Assembly: GCF_000367345.1 (NCBI RefSeq)
Contig: NZ_BARE01000026.1
Location: 1 to 64,000, forward strand
From: Sphingobium xenophagum NBRC 107872
GTDB taxonomy: Bacteria > Pseudomonadota > Alphaproteobacteria > Sphingomonadales > Sphingomonadaceae
Direction: 5' to 3'
Length of the DNA: 64,000 bases
Position 1 is the first letter of the stretch. Every line of letters starts with the position of its first letter. The position numbers and the translations under genes are program-made. Shown here piece by piece: positions 52,838 to 61,693 of the stretch. The notes below the pieces were generated by a model, which was given only the letters and a program-made list of their open reading frames with translations, did no database searches and was not told where the DNA came from.

Positions 52838-54271
52838 TCAATCGCCCATGGCGCTGACATCAATGTCCTTCAGCCCGACGCCGATCGAGGCGCGCGGCTG
52901 CTCTATTTCGGCCGACACGACCGGATAGGCGCAATAATCGGCGGCATAATAGGCGCTTGGCCGGTGATTGCCCGAAATGCCCACGCCCCCGAACGGGGCG
53001 GAGGAGGATGCCCCGTTGGTCGGGCGGTTCCAGTTGATGACGCCCGCGCGGACATTGGCCCAGAACTGGTTATATTGGTCGGGCGTCCCGCCGATCAGCG
53101 AGGCGGACAGGCCGTAGCGCGTATTGTTGGCCTCCGCGATGGCATCGCCAAATTCCGCGACGCGGATTACCTGGAGCAACGGCCCGAACAGTTCGACATC
53201 GGGCCGTTCCGTCATGGCGGTCACGTCGATGATCGCGGGACTGACAAAGGGCAGACCCTTTTTGGGCCGCACCATATGCTTGATCGGCTTGCCGCCATTG
53301 CTCATCAGCCACAGGAAACTCTCGGTCAGCCCGTCGGCGGTCGCATTGTCGATCACCGGACCCATATAGGGGGTGGGATCGGCATGGGGATGATCGACGA
53401 TCAGCCGGTCGGCCAGCTTCTTGACCTCGGCGATGACGGCGTCGGCTATGCTTTCCTTCACGATCAGACGGCTGGCCGCCGTGCATCGCTGCCCGCCCGA
53501 CAGAAAGGCCGACTGCACCACCAAGACGGCGGCAGCATTGATTTCCGGCGTATCCCACACGACGATAGGGTTGTTGCCGCCCATTTCGAGCGCCAGAATC
53601 TTGGATGGCTGCGCGGCAAATTGCCGGTTGATCGCAATCCCGGTCTGCGCGGACCCGGTGAATAATATGCCGCCCACATCAGGATGCGCCGCCAGCGCCT
53701 TGCCCGCGTCCGGCCCGCCCAGCAGCAGCCGCATGGCATCCACCGGCACGCCCGCCTCATGGTAGAGCTTCACCAGCATCTCGCCCACCGCAGGCGTTTT
53801 TTCCGACGGTTTGAACACGACAGCATTGCCCGCCAGCAGGGCCGGGACGATATGGCCGTTGGGCAGATGGGCAGGGAAATTATAGGGGCCAAGGACGGCC
53901 ATGACGCCATGGGGCTTGTGCCGCACCGATTGCCGCGCACCCAGCGCCGCCTCCAGCCGCTTTTGCCCGGTGCGTTCGGAATAGGCCGCGACCGAAATAT
54001 CCACCTTGCCCATCACGCCGGCGACTTCGGTGCGCGCGTCCCATAGCGGCTTGCCGGTTTCACGCGCAATCAGGTCGGCAAGCGCATCCTCGTTCCGCCG
54101 CACGACATTGACGAAGCGCCGCAGCGTCTCGATCCGGTAAGCGATCGGTTGCGCCGCCCAGCGCGGCCAGGCTCCTCGCGCCCGCGCAACCTCTGCCTCG
54201 ACATCGCCCGCCTCGCCCTGCCAGAGCAGGACGCCGGTGGCGGGTTCATGGGATGTAAGCGGTGCGACCAT
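52838..54271 (-). CDS. astD: Succinylglutamate-semialdehyde dehydrogenase-like aldehyde dehydrogenase (copy 1)
   Basis: A 477-residue NAD-dependent aldehyde dehydrogenase with AstD-type features. PHGVMAVLGPYNFPAHLPNG, VFKPSEKTP, ILFTGSAQTG, catalytic Glu in LALEMGGNNP, catalytic Cys in GGQRCTAASR and GVINWNRPTNGA are present. AstD completes the arginine succinyltransferase pathway to succinylglutamate. No astA, astB or astE gene is in the window, so the pathway assignment rests on sequence only. ATG at 54271 gives the normal length. A paralogue lies at 60293. Confidence 0.83.
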   Translation of the reverse strand: MVAPLTSHEPATGVLLWQGEAGDVEAEVARARGAWPRWAAQPIAYRIETLRRFVNVVRRNEDALADLIARETGKPLWDARTEVAGVMGKVDISVAAYSERTGQKRLEAALGARQSVRHKPHGVMAVLGPYNFPAHLPNGHIVPALLAGNAVVFKPSEKTPAVGEMLVKLYHEAGVPVDAMRLLLGGPDAGKALAAHPDVGGILFTGSAQTGIAINRQFAAQPSKILALEMGGNNPIVVWDTPEINAAAVLVVQSAFLSGGQRCTAASRLIVKESIADAVIAEVKKLADRLIVDHPHADPTPYMGPVIDNATADGLTESFLWLMSNGGKPIKHMVRPKKGLPFVSPAIIDVTAMTERPDVELFGPLLQVIRVAEFGDAIAEANNTRYGLSASLIGGTPDQYNQFWANVRAGVINWNRPTNGASSSAPFGGVGISGNHRPSAYYAADYCAYPVVSAEIEQPRASIGVGLKDIDVSAMGD

Positions 54272-54316
54272 TTGGTGTGAACCATGGCAGAAATTGGTTA
54301 AGGAAACAGCTATCAA

Positions 54317-55741
54317 TCATGGTCGGCGCTCCAGTCCCGGCGATTCCGCCGATGACCGGAGCGAGCCATAGGCTTCGCCCATCCGCCGGATCGCCGCGAC
54401 CTTGGCGTACAACGGCCCCCAATCGTCTCTTTCCGCAATTGCGGCCCAGATCGCCTCGACCTCATCAATATGCATGGAGCAGGGCGCTTCTTCGGCCCAA
54501 TAGTCATGATCCCGCGCGCCCGGCAAAGGCGCGCATCCCACCAGCGCCTCGCGAAATGCGCCCCACGCGGCGTCTCTATAGTCCGCGCCTTCGCGCTGAA
54601 CCCCGCCGCGCCAGTCATGGAAGAAGCGGTCGATCCCGGTGCCGCTCGTCACCATGCCGCGCACTGCCGCTTCGATCATCGCATTGACGCCGTCCCCCGG
54701 CACAACCCCCAGCCGCCAGCAAAAGCGGCGCGCCATCGCCTCGCCGTATAAAGCCGGAAACCGCTCCAGCTCTGCGATCAGCGGCTCCGCCTCGACCAGC
54801 GCACGCAGCGACACGGCCAATTGCGCCACGTCCCAATGGATCGCCTCGGCCTGTCGCCCGAAGGCATAGAGGCCCTGATGGTCGAAATAGGCGGCGGTAA
54901 AGCCCGCGTCCCACAAGGGCGTAAAACGCCACGGCCCATAATCGAAACTCTCGCCCGTCACGTTGATATTGTCGCTGTTCAACACCCCATGCACGAAACC
55001 GGCTACCATATAGCTAGCCGCCAGGTCCGCGGTTCGCTCGACCACCCGGCCCAGCAGTTGAGCGGGCGGATTGTCGCCCGGCTGTTCGTCGTAGAGCTGC
55101 GTCAGCGCATAGTCGGTCAGCCGCTCCAGCAGCGCCTTGTCTTCATGAAAGGCTGCCCGCTGAAAGCTGCCGATGCGGATGTGCGAATGGGACAGGCGCA
55201 CCATCGCCGCGCCGCGCGTGGGTGATGGCTCGTCATTGCGCTCCAGCGCTTCGCCGGTTTCGATGATCGAGAAGGTGCGCGATGTGGGCACGCCCAGCGC
55301 CTCCAGCATCTCGGTCGCCAAAATCTCGCGCACCCCGCCTTTCAGCGTCAGCCGCCCATCGCCAAAGCGGCTGTAGGGCGTCTGGCCGGACCCCTTGGTG
55401 CCCAGATCCATCAAGCGCCCCGCGCCATCGCGCAATTGCGCGAACAGGAATCCGCGCCCGTCGCCAATGTCGGGATTATAGTGCCGGAACTGGTGACCAT
55501 GATATTTCAGCGCCAGCGGGCGGGGCAGCGACCCCTCCAGTGGCGCAAACCGCCCGAAATGGGAGATCCATTGGTCATCGCTCAACCCGTCCAGGCCGAC
55601 GCTTGCCGCCGCCCGATCATTGCGAAAGCGCAGGATTGTCTGCGGAAAATCCGCAGCGGTCACCGGATCGGCTATATCGGGCATCAGCAGGTCGATTTCG
55701 CGGACGGGGCTGAATTTGGCGGCTTGCGGGATATGGATCAT
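54317..55741 (-). CDS. selO: Protein adenylyltransferase SelO (YdiU)
   Basis: A 474-residue pseudokinase-fold enzyme that AMPylates Ser, Thr or Tyr residues on proteins, linked to redox stress in model bacteria. ALKYHGHQFRHYNPDIGDGR, DLGTKGSGQTPYSRFGDGRL, RTFSIIETGE, VRLSHSHIRIGSFQ and FVHGVLNSDNINVTGESFDY (catalytic loop and DFG-equivalent DYGP) are the conserved SelO motifs. The E. coli C-terminal cysteine is absent here. ATG at 55741, divergent from a hydrolase gene by 37 bp. Confidence 0.93.
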   Translation of the reverse strand: MIHIPQAAKFSPVREIDLLMPDIADPVTAADFPQTILRFRNDRAAASVGLDGLSDDQWISHFGRFAPLEGSLPRPLALKYHGHQFRHYNPDIGDGRGFLFAQLRDGAGRLMDLGTKGSGQTPYSRFGDGRLTLKGGVREILATEMLEALGVPTSRTFSIIETGEALERNDEPSPTRGAAMVRLSHSHIRIGSFQRAAFHEDKALLERLTDYALTQLYDEQPGDNPPAQLLGRVVERTADLAASYMVAGFVHGVLNSDNINVTGESFDYGPWRFTPLWDAGFTAAYFDHQGLYAFGRQAEAIHWDVAQLAVSLRALVEAEPLIAELERFPALYGEAMARRFCWRLGVVPGDGVNAMIEAAVRGMVTSGTGIDRFFHDWRGGVQREGADYRDAAWGAFREALVGCAPLPGARDHDYWAEEAPCSMHIDEVEAIWAAIAERDDWGPLYAKVAAIRRMGEAYGSLRSSAESPGLERRP

Positions 55742-55778
55742 AAGGCGATATGGGGGTGCGACACCTGAAGGATCAAGC

Positions 55779-56648
55779 TTGGTCGACTATAGCGACGGAT
55801 ATTGGTGGTCCCCCGACGGGCTGCGGCTACACTATCGGGATTATGCCGGGGGGCATGATGGCCGCCCGCCGCTGCTCTGCCTGCCGGGGCTGACGCGCAA
55901 CGCCCGCGACTTCGAACCGCTCGCCGCGCGGCTTGCCGGGGACTGGCGGCTGATCTGCCCGGACATGCGGGGCCGGGCAGGGAGCGCTCAGGCCAAAGAT
56001 CCCATGACCTATGTGCCGCTCACCTATTTGCAGGATATCAGCCGGCTGCTGGCGGACCTTGCCATCACCCGTTTCGTTGCGGTCGGCACGTCGCTGGGCG
56101 GACTCATCACCATGTTGGTCGCGGCCACGCATCGCGAATGGCTGGCGGGCGCGCTGCTCAACGATGTCGGACCGGAACTGGACGAGGCGGGACTGGCGCG
56201 CATCCGCACCTATGTCGGCGTCAATCAATCGCACCCCAGCTGGGTTCATGCCGCCCGCGCGCTGGAGGAAGCCAATCGCGACGTCTATCCCGCCTACGGC
56301 CTGGATCAATGGCTGGCCATGGCGAAGCGCCTCTATCGCCTGAACAGCGCCGGGCGGATCGTGCTGGACTATGACATGCGCATCGCCGAACCGATCCGGG
56401 CGATGGGCAGCGAGGCGGGCGTCGATATGTGGCCGGTCATGGCGGCCTTTCGCGATATTCCCACTTTGCTGCTGCGCGGCGAACGATCCGACCTGCTGAG
56501 CGCGCAAACGGCGCAGCGCATGGTGGCGGACATTGGCGCAAAGGCGGAACTGGCAACTATTCCCGACGTCGGCCATGCGCCCGCACTGGATGAGCCGGAA
56601 AGCATCGCGGCGATCGACCGGTTGCTGGCCCGCGTCCTGCATGGCTGA
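55779..56648 (+). CDS. Alpha/beta-fold hydrolase
   Basis: A 289-residue cytoplasmic hydrolase. LLCLPGLTRNARDFEPLAA is the oxyanion region, VGTSLGGLITML carries the nucleophilic Ser, LLRGERSDLLSAQTA the Asp, and IPDVGHAPALDEPE the His. Substrate is unknown. I choose the TTG at 55779 because it has AAGGA with 8-nt spacing and no ATG is available before the conserved start (DYSDGYWWSPDGLRLHYRDY); the frame remains open upstream into the antisense of selO. It overlaps the next gene by 8 bp. Confidence 0.83.
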   Translation: MVDYSDGYWWSPDGLRLHYRDYAGGHDGRPPLLCLPGLTRNARDFEPLAARLAGDWRLICPDMRGRAGSAQAKDPMTYVPLTYLQDISRLLADLAITRFVAVGTSLGGLITMLVAATHREWLAGALLNDVGPELDEAGLARIRTYVGVNQSHPSWVHAARALEEANRDVYPAYGLDQWLAMAKRLYRLNSAGRIVLDYDMRIAEPIRAMGSEAGVDMWPVMAAFRDIPTLLLRGERSDLLSAQTAQRMVADIGAKAELATIPDVGHAPALDEPESIAAIDRLLARVLHG

Positions 56649-57774
56649 CAATCAGCCGCACATTCTCCACGTCCATGGCAGCTTCACCCTGGGGGGCAAG
56701 GAAGCGCGCGCTATTCGGCTGATGAACATCTGGGGTGACAAAGCGCGCCACGCGATCGTCAGTGCCGATCGGGAAGCGCTGGGCGCCCGCGCGGCGATCG
56801 ACCCGACGGTGCGGGTGGACTTCCCGGCATCCCCTCCCTTTGCCGGTCGTCCGGGGGTGGGGCGCTTTCGCGATATAGCTAACTTTTTGAAAAAATACGA
56901 TTTAATCCTGACGTACAATTGGGGCGCGATGGACGCCGCGATGGCGCACAGAATGTTCAGCTCAGTGTCGACCATGCCGCCGCTCATCCATCATGAAGAT
57001 GGTTTCAACGCTGATGAAGCCACCGGCCTCAAGCCGCAGCGCAACCTGTATCGCCGCGCCGCTCTGGGCCGCGCCGATGCACTTGTCGTCCCCTCCGTCC
57101 GACTGGAAAGCATTGCCCGGCAGGTCTGGAAACAGCCCGTGGCGAAGGTCCACCTGATCCGCAACGGCATAGATACTGCCCGCTATGCCGAACCGCCATC
57201 GCCTGATGCGATTCCGGGCCTGCGCCGGTCGCCCGGCAAGCTGCTGGTGGGGACTTTGGCGGGGCTGCGCCCGGTCAAGAATATCCCCCGCCTGGTCCGT
57301 GCCGTCGCCGCCCACCGCGACCGGCTGCAACTGGTCGTCGTGGGGGAAGGGCCGGAGCGCGACGCGATAGTGGCGCAAGCCGCTGCGCTTGGCCTCGACG
57401 ATCTCCACATGGCCGGTTTCATGGACCAGCCGTGGCGCTTCGTCGGCCTGTTCGACATTTTCGCGCTTTCTTCCGATAGTGAGCAATTTCCGATCTCGCT
57501 GGTGGAGGCGATGGCGGCGGGCGTTCCGGTCGCGTCGGTGGATGTCGGCGATGTCATCAACATGGTGGCCCCGGAAAATCGCAGCTTCGTGGTGCCGGAT
57601 GAGGCGGGCCTGGCGCAGGCGCTCGGCACGCTTGCAACCGATCCGGACTTGCGCGCCCGGCTGGGCGCGGCCAATCGCGATCGCGCGGTTCGCGATTACG
57701 CGGAACAGGCGATGGTCGACGCCTATGCCAGCCTTTACGGGGAGGCTCTGGCCAGCCCTGACATTTTGCGCTAA
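56641..57774 (+). CDS. Family 4-type glycosyltransferase
   Basis: A 377-residue GT-B glycosyltransferase. HILHVHGSFTLGGKEARAI is the acceptor-side start, PPLIHHEDGFNADEATGL follows, and the donor side has GTLAGLRPVKNIPRLV, VVVGEGPERDAI and the E-x7-E region SEQFPISLVEAMAAGVPVAS. It recalls glycosyltransferases of polysaccharide and XrtA/PEP-CTERM clusters, but here it stands away from the glycan locus at the window start. ATG at 56641 lies within the last codons of the hydrolase gene, so the two are translationally coupled. Confidence 0.87.
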   Translation: MADNQPHILHVHGSFTLGGKEARAIRLMNIWGDKARHAIVSADREALGARAAIDPTVRVDFPASPPFAGRPGVGRFRDIANFLKKYDLILTYNWGAMDAAMAHRMFSSVSTMPPLIHHEDGFNADEATGLKPQRNLYRRAALGRADALVVPSVRLESIARQVWKQPVAKVHLIRNGIDTARYAEPPSPDAIPGLRRSPGKLLVGTLAGLRPVKNIPRLVRAVAAHRDRLQLVVVGEGPERDAIVAQAAALGLDDLHMAGFMDQPWRFVGLFDIFALSSDSEQFPISLVEAMAAGVPVASVDVGDVINMVAPENRSFVVPDEAGLAQALGTLATDPDLRARLGAANRDRAVRDYAEQAMVDAYASLYGEALASPDILR

Positions 57775-57861
57775 GGCGCGCGGAAATTCGTCAATCAGTG
57801 CAAAGGCTGCTATAGCAGTGGTCTTTGCCCGATCGGGCCGGGTGTCGCTTTTTCGCGGGAG

Positions 57862-59271
57862 ATGTCGTTGTTCAAGGGGTTGAAGCCTATCGTCTATGGT
57901 GGCCGTGAAGTCTGGCCGCTGGTCGAGGGCGGCAAGGGTGTTGCGGTATCCAACCATGCCAGCTCCGGCGCCTGGGCTGCCGCTGGCGGCATCGGGACAG
58001 TGTCGGCGGTCAATGCCGACAGCTACGACAGCTTCGGCAATGTCATTCCCCAAATCTATCATGGCCGCACCCGCCGCGACCGCCATGAGGAACTGGTCGC
58101 CTACGCCATTGACGGCGCGGTGGAACAGGTCAAGCGCGCGTACGAGATTGCCGGGGGCAAGGGCGCGATCAATATCAACGTCCTGTGGGAAATGGGCGGT
58201 GCGCAGCGGGTGCTCCACGGTGTCCTGGAAAGGACCAAGGGCATGGTTGCAGGCGTTACCTGCGGTGCGGGCATGCCTTACAAGCTGTCCGAAATCGCTG
58301 CGTCCTACAATGTCAGCTATCTGCCGATCGTATCGTCGGGCCGCGCCTTCCGCGCGCTGTGGAAGCGCGCTTATTCCAAGGCGGCGGAATGGCTGGCGGC
58401 GGTGGTCTATGAAGATCCCTGGCTGGCCGGGGGCCATAACGGCCTGTCCAACGCCGAAGATCCCAAGGCGCCGCAAGACCCCTATCCCCGCGTGCGCGAC
58501 CTGCGCGCGACCATGCGTGAAGGTGGCATTTCGGACGACGTGCCGATCGTCATGGCGGGCGGCGTCTGGGCGCTCAAGGACTGGAATGATTGGATCGACA
58601 ATCCCGAATTGGGCGCGATCGCCTTTCAGTTCGGCACCCGTCCGCTGCTGACGCAGGAAAGCCCGATCCCCCAGGCGTGGAAGGAGTTGCTGACGCAGCT
58701 CAACCCCGGCGACATCCTGCTCCATCGCTTCTCGCCGACCGGCTTTTACAGCTCGGCAGTGCGCAACCCCTTCCTGCGCAGCCTGGAAGCGCGCTCCGAA
58801 CGGCAGATCGCGTTCAGCACCGAACAGGCTGGCGACCATACCCACCAGCTCGACGTGGGGGTGAAGGGCAAGCATTTCTGGGTGACGCTGGGCGACCTGA
58901 ACCGCGCGCGCGAATGGTTCGGGCAGGGCTTTACCTCGGCGCTCAAGACGCCGGACAATACGCTGGTGTTCGTCGGTGACGAGGAGCGGGCGGTGATCCG
59001 CAAGGACCAAACCGACTGCATGGGCTGCCTTAGCCAGTGCGCCTTCTCCAGCTGGATGGACAGCGAGACTAACTCGACCGGTCGCTTGGCCGATCCGCGC
59101 AGCTTCTGCATCCAAAAGGCGTTGCAGGAAGCGGTTCATGGCGGCGACCTCGACCAGAATTTGGTCTTTGCCGGCCATGGCGCCTACAAGTTCAAGCAGG
59201 ATCCATTCTATTCCAACGGCTTCGTTCCGACCGTCAAGCAATTGGTCGACCGTATCCTGACGGGCGACTGA
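57862..59271 (+). CDS. Nitronate monooxygenase-like flavin-dependent oxidoreductase
   Basis: A 469-residue FMN protein of the 2-nitropropane dioxygenase/NAD(P)H-dependent oxidoreductase family. GVAVSNHASSGAWAAAGGIG at the N-terminus, MVAGVTCGAGMPYKLSEIAA, VPIVMAGGVWALKDW and LGAIAFQFGTRPLLTQESP (FMN phosphate region) are typical. It is longer than classical nitronate monooxygenases and has an unusual CMGCLSQCAFSSW cysteine cluster near residue 390. Closest role is uncertain: nitronate oxidation or enoyl reductase-like. ATG at 57862; the next gene starts at its last base. Confidence 0.85.
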   Translation: MSLFKGLKPIVYGGREVWPLVEGGKGVAVSNHASSGAWAAAGGIGTVSAVNADSYDSFGNVIPQIYHGRTRRDRHEELVAYAIDGAVEQVKRAYEIAGGKGAININVLWEMGGAQRVLHGVLERTKGMVAGVTCGAGMPYKLSEIAASYNVSYLPIVSSGRAFRALWKRAYSKAAEWLAAVVYEDPWLAGGHNGLSNAEDPKAPQDPYPRVRDLRATMREGGISDDVPIVMAGGVWALKDWNDWIDNPELGAIAFQFGTRPLLTQESPIPQAWKELLTQLNPGDILLHRFSPTGFYSSAVRNPFLRSLEARSERQIAFSTEQAGDHTHQLDVGVKGKHFWVTLGDLNRAREWFGQGFTSALKTPDNTLVFVGDEERAVIRKDQTDCMGCLSQCAFSSWMDSETNSTGRLADPRSFCIQKALQEAVHGGDLDQNLVFAGHGAYKFKQDPFYSNGFVPTVKQLVDRILTGD

Positions 59272-59483
59272 TGGCGGATATTCAAGGTCTGGCGGTGCTG
59301 CATTACGACACACCGCATTTCGACGTCGTGCGACCGGGACAGTTCGTCCTTTGCGCCGTGTCCGGAGAGAGAATCGATCTGGAAGATCTTAAATATTGGA
59401 GCGCGGAATTTCAGGAAGCCTATCGCGGACCGCAGGAGGCAACTGATTCTTTTCTGCGCCATCGCGGGCCGGACTTTCGCTAA
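59271..59483 (+). CDS. DUF2093 family small protein
   Basis: A 70-residue protein of the alphaproteobacterial DUF2093 family, function unknown. LHYDTPHFDVVRPGQFVLCA followed by VSGERIDLEDLKYWSAE is the conserved core. Its ATG overlaps the stop of the nitronate monooxygenase-like gene, so the two are co-translated. Confidence 0.85.
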   Translation: MADIQGLAVLHYDTPHFDVVRPGQFVLCAVSGERIDLEDLKYWSAEFQEAYRGPQEATDSFLRHRGPDFR

Positions 59484-59842
59484 TCTGCCGGGAACTGCGA
59501 TTGGAATGATCGTTCAAGGGGCGCAAAAAGCGATCCGTCGCGGCCCCGCGCGGTTTCGTCGCAATTTTGCTATTCCCGCAGGGTAAAAACTGATGTAATC
59601 TTTCCATCGAGGCGACGGAGATCGCCCTTGTTGGAAGGATGTTTGTGATGTCTCGTATCGACGTCTTTGGTGATCGTATCTGCATCGTGTCGAGCCTGCT
59701 GATTGTCGGCTGGTTCCTCTACAGCACGATCTTCTGACACCCACGCGCTTTGGCGACGCGGGTTTGGCTGGTATAACTGGCCCCATCCGTTCGTCCGGCG
59801 CATAGCGATACGCTCCGCTAATCCTGCAAACAGGGAAATCTC
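59484..59842. other. Intergenic region with one candidate small gene
   Basis: A 359-bp stretch between the DUF2093 and VOC genes. Apart from the candidate 29-codon frame at 59648, I see no gene, tRNA or clear promoter; the section 59560-59650 is noticeably AT-rich and may hold the small gene's promoter. Confidence 0.5.
59648..59737 (+). CDS. Candidate 29-residue single-pass membrane peptide
   Basis: The frame encodes MSRIDVFGDRIC followed by a hydrophobic stretch, IVSSLLIVGWFLYSTIF. GGAAGG (59633-59638) lies 9 nt before the ATG; an upstream in-frame ATG at 59639 is too close to it. The single membrane segment makes up more than half of the peptide. It is not obviously related to a known family. 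Good ribosome binding site, membrane helix and position in an otherwise empty gap support it, but the size makes chance possible. Confidence 0.4.
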   Translation: MSRIDVFGDRICIVSSLLIVGWFLYSTIF

Positions 59843-60223
59843 ATGTTCAGTCACGTCATGGTGGGCGCCGACGATATCGATCGCGCCAGGATATTCTACG
59901 ATGCGTTGTTTCAGGCGATGGGCGGCAAACCGGGTTTCACGGATGATCGTGGCCGCTTGATCTACATGCATAATGGCGGCCTGTTCCTTGTGACCAAGCC
60001 GATCAATGGCCAGGCGGCGACATGCGCAAATGGCGGAACCATCGGTTTTAGCATGGCCACGCCGGCAGAGGCTGATGCCTGGCACGCTGCGGGCGTTGCG
60101 GCTGGCGGTACGACTTGCGAAGATCCGCCAGGCATTCGCGAGTCCGGCTTTGGCCCGCTTTATCTGGCCTATCTGCGCGATCCGTCCGGGAACAAGCTCT
60201 GCGCGATGCACCGCGCCGGTTAA
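59843..60223 (+). CDS. VOC (glyoxalase/dioxygenase fold) protein
   Basis: A 126-residue single-module vicinal-oxygen-chelate protein. FSHVMVGADDIDRARIFYDA at the N-terminus, TIGFSMATPAEADAWHAAGV and YLAYLRDPSGNKLCAMHRAG match the glyoxalase-like family. His and Glu positions of the metal site are only partly evident, so activity is uncertain. ATG at 59843 has AGGGAAA upstream. Confidence 0.85.
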   Translation: MFSHVMVGADDIDRARIFYDALFQAMGGKPGFTDDRGRLIYMHNGGLFLVTKPINGQAATCANGGTIGFSMATPAEADAWHAAGVAAGGTTCEDPPGIRESGFGPLYLAYLRDPSGNKLCAMHRAG

Positions 60224-60292
60224 GCGAAACGGGCGCTCCGCTGCGATCCCACTTCACAGGCCTCAATTCCGGTGCTGGCCTGCTATTCCGCG

Positions 60293-61693
60293 TCAGGCCA
60301 GCCCGTTGACGGGGACGGGCTGCACCCCGTCCGCCTCGAAACTGGCGATCGCATAGGCGCAATAATCTGCGGCATAATAGGCGCTGGGGCGGTGATTGCC
60401 CGACGCGCCCAGGCCGCCAAAGGGCATGTTGCCCGCCGCGCCCGTGGTTGGCCGGTTACGATTGACCACGCCCGCGCGGCTTTCTTCCACCATCCGCTCC
60501 CACAGGGTCGCGTCCTGAGAGATTAATCCGGCGGACAGGCCAAAGGCGGTGGCGTTGGCGACCTTAATCGCCGCGTCGAAATCCCGCACCCGGATCACCG
60601 ACAGCAAGGGCGCGAAAATTTCTGCATCGGGTCCGTCCACGCCGGTCATGTCGATGATGCCCGGTGTAACAAAGGCGGCGCTGCGCCCGTCAATTGCTGC
60701 GAAGGGCCGGATGACCCGCGCGCCCCGTGCGATCAGGTCGCTGACGGCGCGATGGGCCGCAGCGGCGGCCTGATCGGACACAAGTGGTCCCATGAAGGCA
60801 TCGCCCGGCTCGTTCCATGCCGCGATCGGCAGGCGCGCCGCCAACCCATCCGCGGCAGCGACAATCCGATCGCCAACCGCGCCTTCCGGCACGATCAGCC
60901 GCCTTGCGCAGGAACAGCGCTGGCCAGTGGTGATGAAGGCGGAATTGATGATGATCGACGCGGCTTCGTCCGGGCTATCCCATGCAATCAGCGGATTATT
61001 GCCGCCCAGTTCCAGCGCCATGATGACATGGGGCCGGTCCACCAGCGCCCGCCTGAGCGCCGCGCCAGCACCGGCCGATCCGGTAAAGAGCAGCCCGTCA
61101 ATGTTACCGGCTACCAACGCCTCTCCGGTCGCCCGGCCGCCCTGCACGACGTTGAGCAGTCCGTCGGGCAGCCCCGCTGCGGCCCAGGCGTCAGCCATCG
61201 CTGCGCCCGTGGCAGGCGCGATTTCCGATGGCTTGAATACCACCGCATTGCCGGCGATCAGGGCGGGGACGATATGGCCGTTGGGCAAATGGCCCGGGAA
61301 ATTATACGGACCCAGCACCGCCATCACGCCATGCCCGCGATGGCGCAACACCGCCCGGCCAAAGTTCATGGCGGCGGTGCGTTCACCAGTGCGTTCGGCA
61401 TGGGCAGCGATCGACACCTCGACCTTGGCGATCATGGACCCGATTTCGGCGTCGCTCTCCCACAGCAATTTGCCGGTCTCGCGCGAAATCAGCTCTGCAA
61501 GCGCTGCCCGCCTTTCTTCCAGCACCAACGCATAGCGCCGCGCGATGGCGATCCGCTCCTCCACGGCGCGCGCGCGCCAGCCGGGCAGGGCGGCGCGGGC
61601 TGTGGCGATCGCCCGGTTGCAGGCCGCGGCATCGGCGACTGGGCCTTCCCATATCAATGCGCGTGAGGCGGGGTCGAAGGATTGCAGCATCAT
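60293..61693 (-). CDS. AstD-like aldehyde dehydrogenase (copy 2, next to HglS-like gene)
   Basis: A 466-residue NAD-dependent aldehyde dehydrogenase closely similar to the AstD-like protein at 52838. GHGVMAVLGPYNFPGHLPNG, LLFTGSAGAG, catalytic Glu in MALELGGNNP, catalytic Cys in TTGQRCSCAR and the PFGGLGASGNHRPSAYYAAD end are present. It overlaps the HglS-like gene by 4 bp (ATGA), so the two are one operon. Because HglS acts on 2-oxoadipate, this copy may use aminoadipate semialdehyde or a related semialdehyde instead of succinylglutamate semialdehyde; this is inference. ATG at 61693; a second ATG follows directly. Confidence 0.83.
   Translation of the reverse strand: MMLQSFDPASRALIWEGPVADAAACNRAIATARAALPGWRARAVEERIAIARRYALVLEERRAALAELISRETGKLLWESDAEIGSMIAKVEVSIAAHAERTGERTAAMNFGRAVLRHRGHGVMAVLGPYNFPGHLPNGHIVPALIAGNAVVFKPSEIAPATGAAMADAWAAAGLPDGLLNVVQGGRATGEALVAGNIDGLLFTGSAGAGAALRRALVDRPHVIMALELGGNNPLIAWDSPDEAASIIINSAFITTGQRCSCARRLIVPEGAVGDRIVAAADGLAARLPIAAWNEPGDAFMGPLVSDQAAAAAHRAVSDLIARGARVIRPFAAIDGRSAAFVTPGIIDMTGVDGPDAEIFAPLLSVIRVRDFDAAIKVANATAFGLSAGLISQDATLWERMVEESRAGVVNRNRPTTGAAGNMPFGGLGASGNHRPSAYYAADYCAYAIASFEADGVQPVPVNGLA

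Noticed and set aside
56962..59313. 783-codon open frame on the minus strand opposite the glycosyltransferase and nitronate monooxygenase-like genes
   Set aside because: It runs antisense across two well-recognised genes, is very rich in Arg, Gln, His and Asp, and shows no domain. Long antisense frames are expected in this high-GC codon usage.
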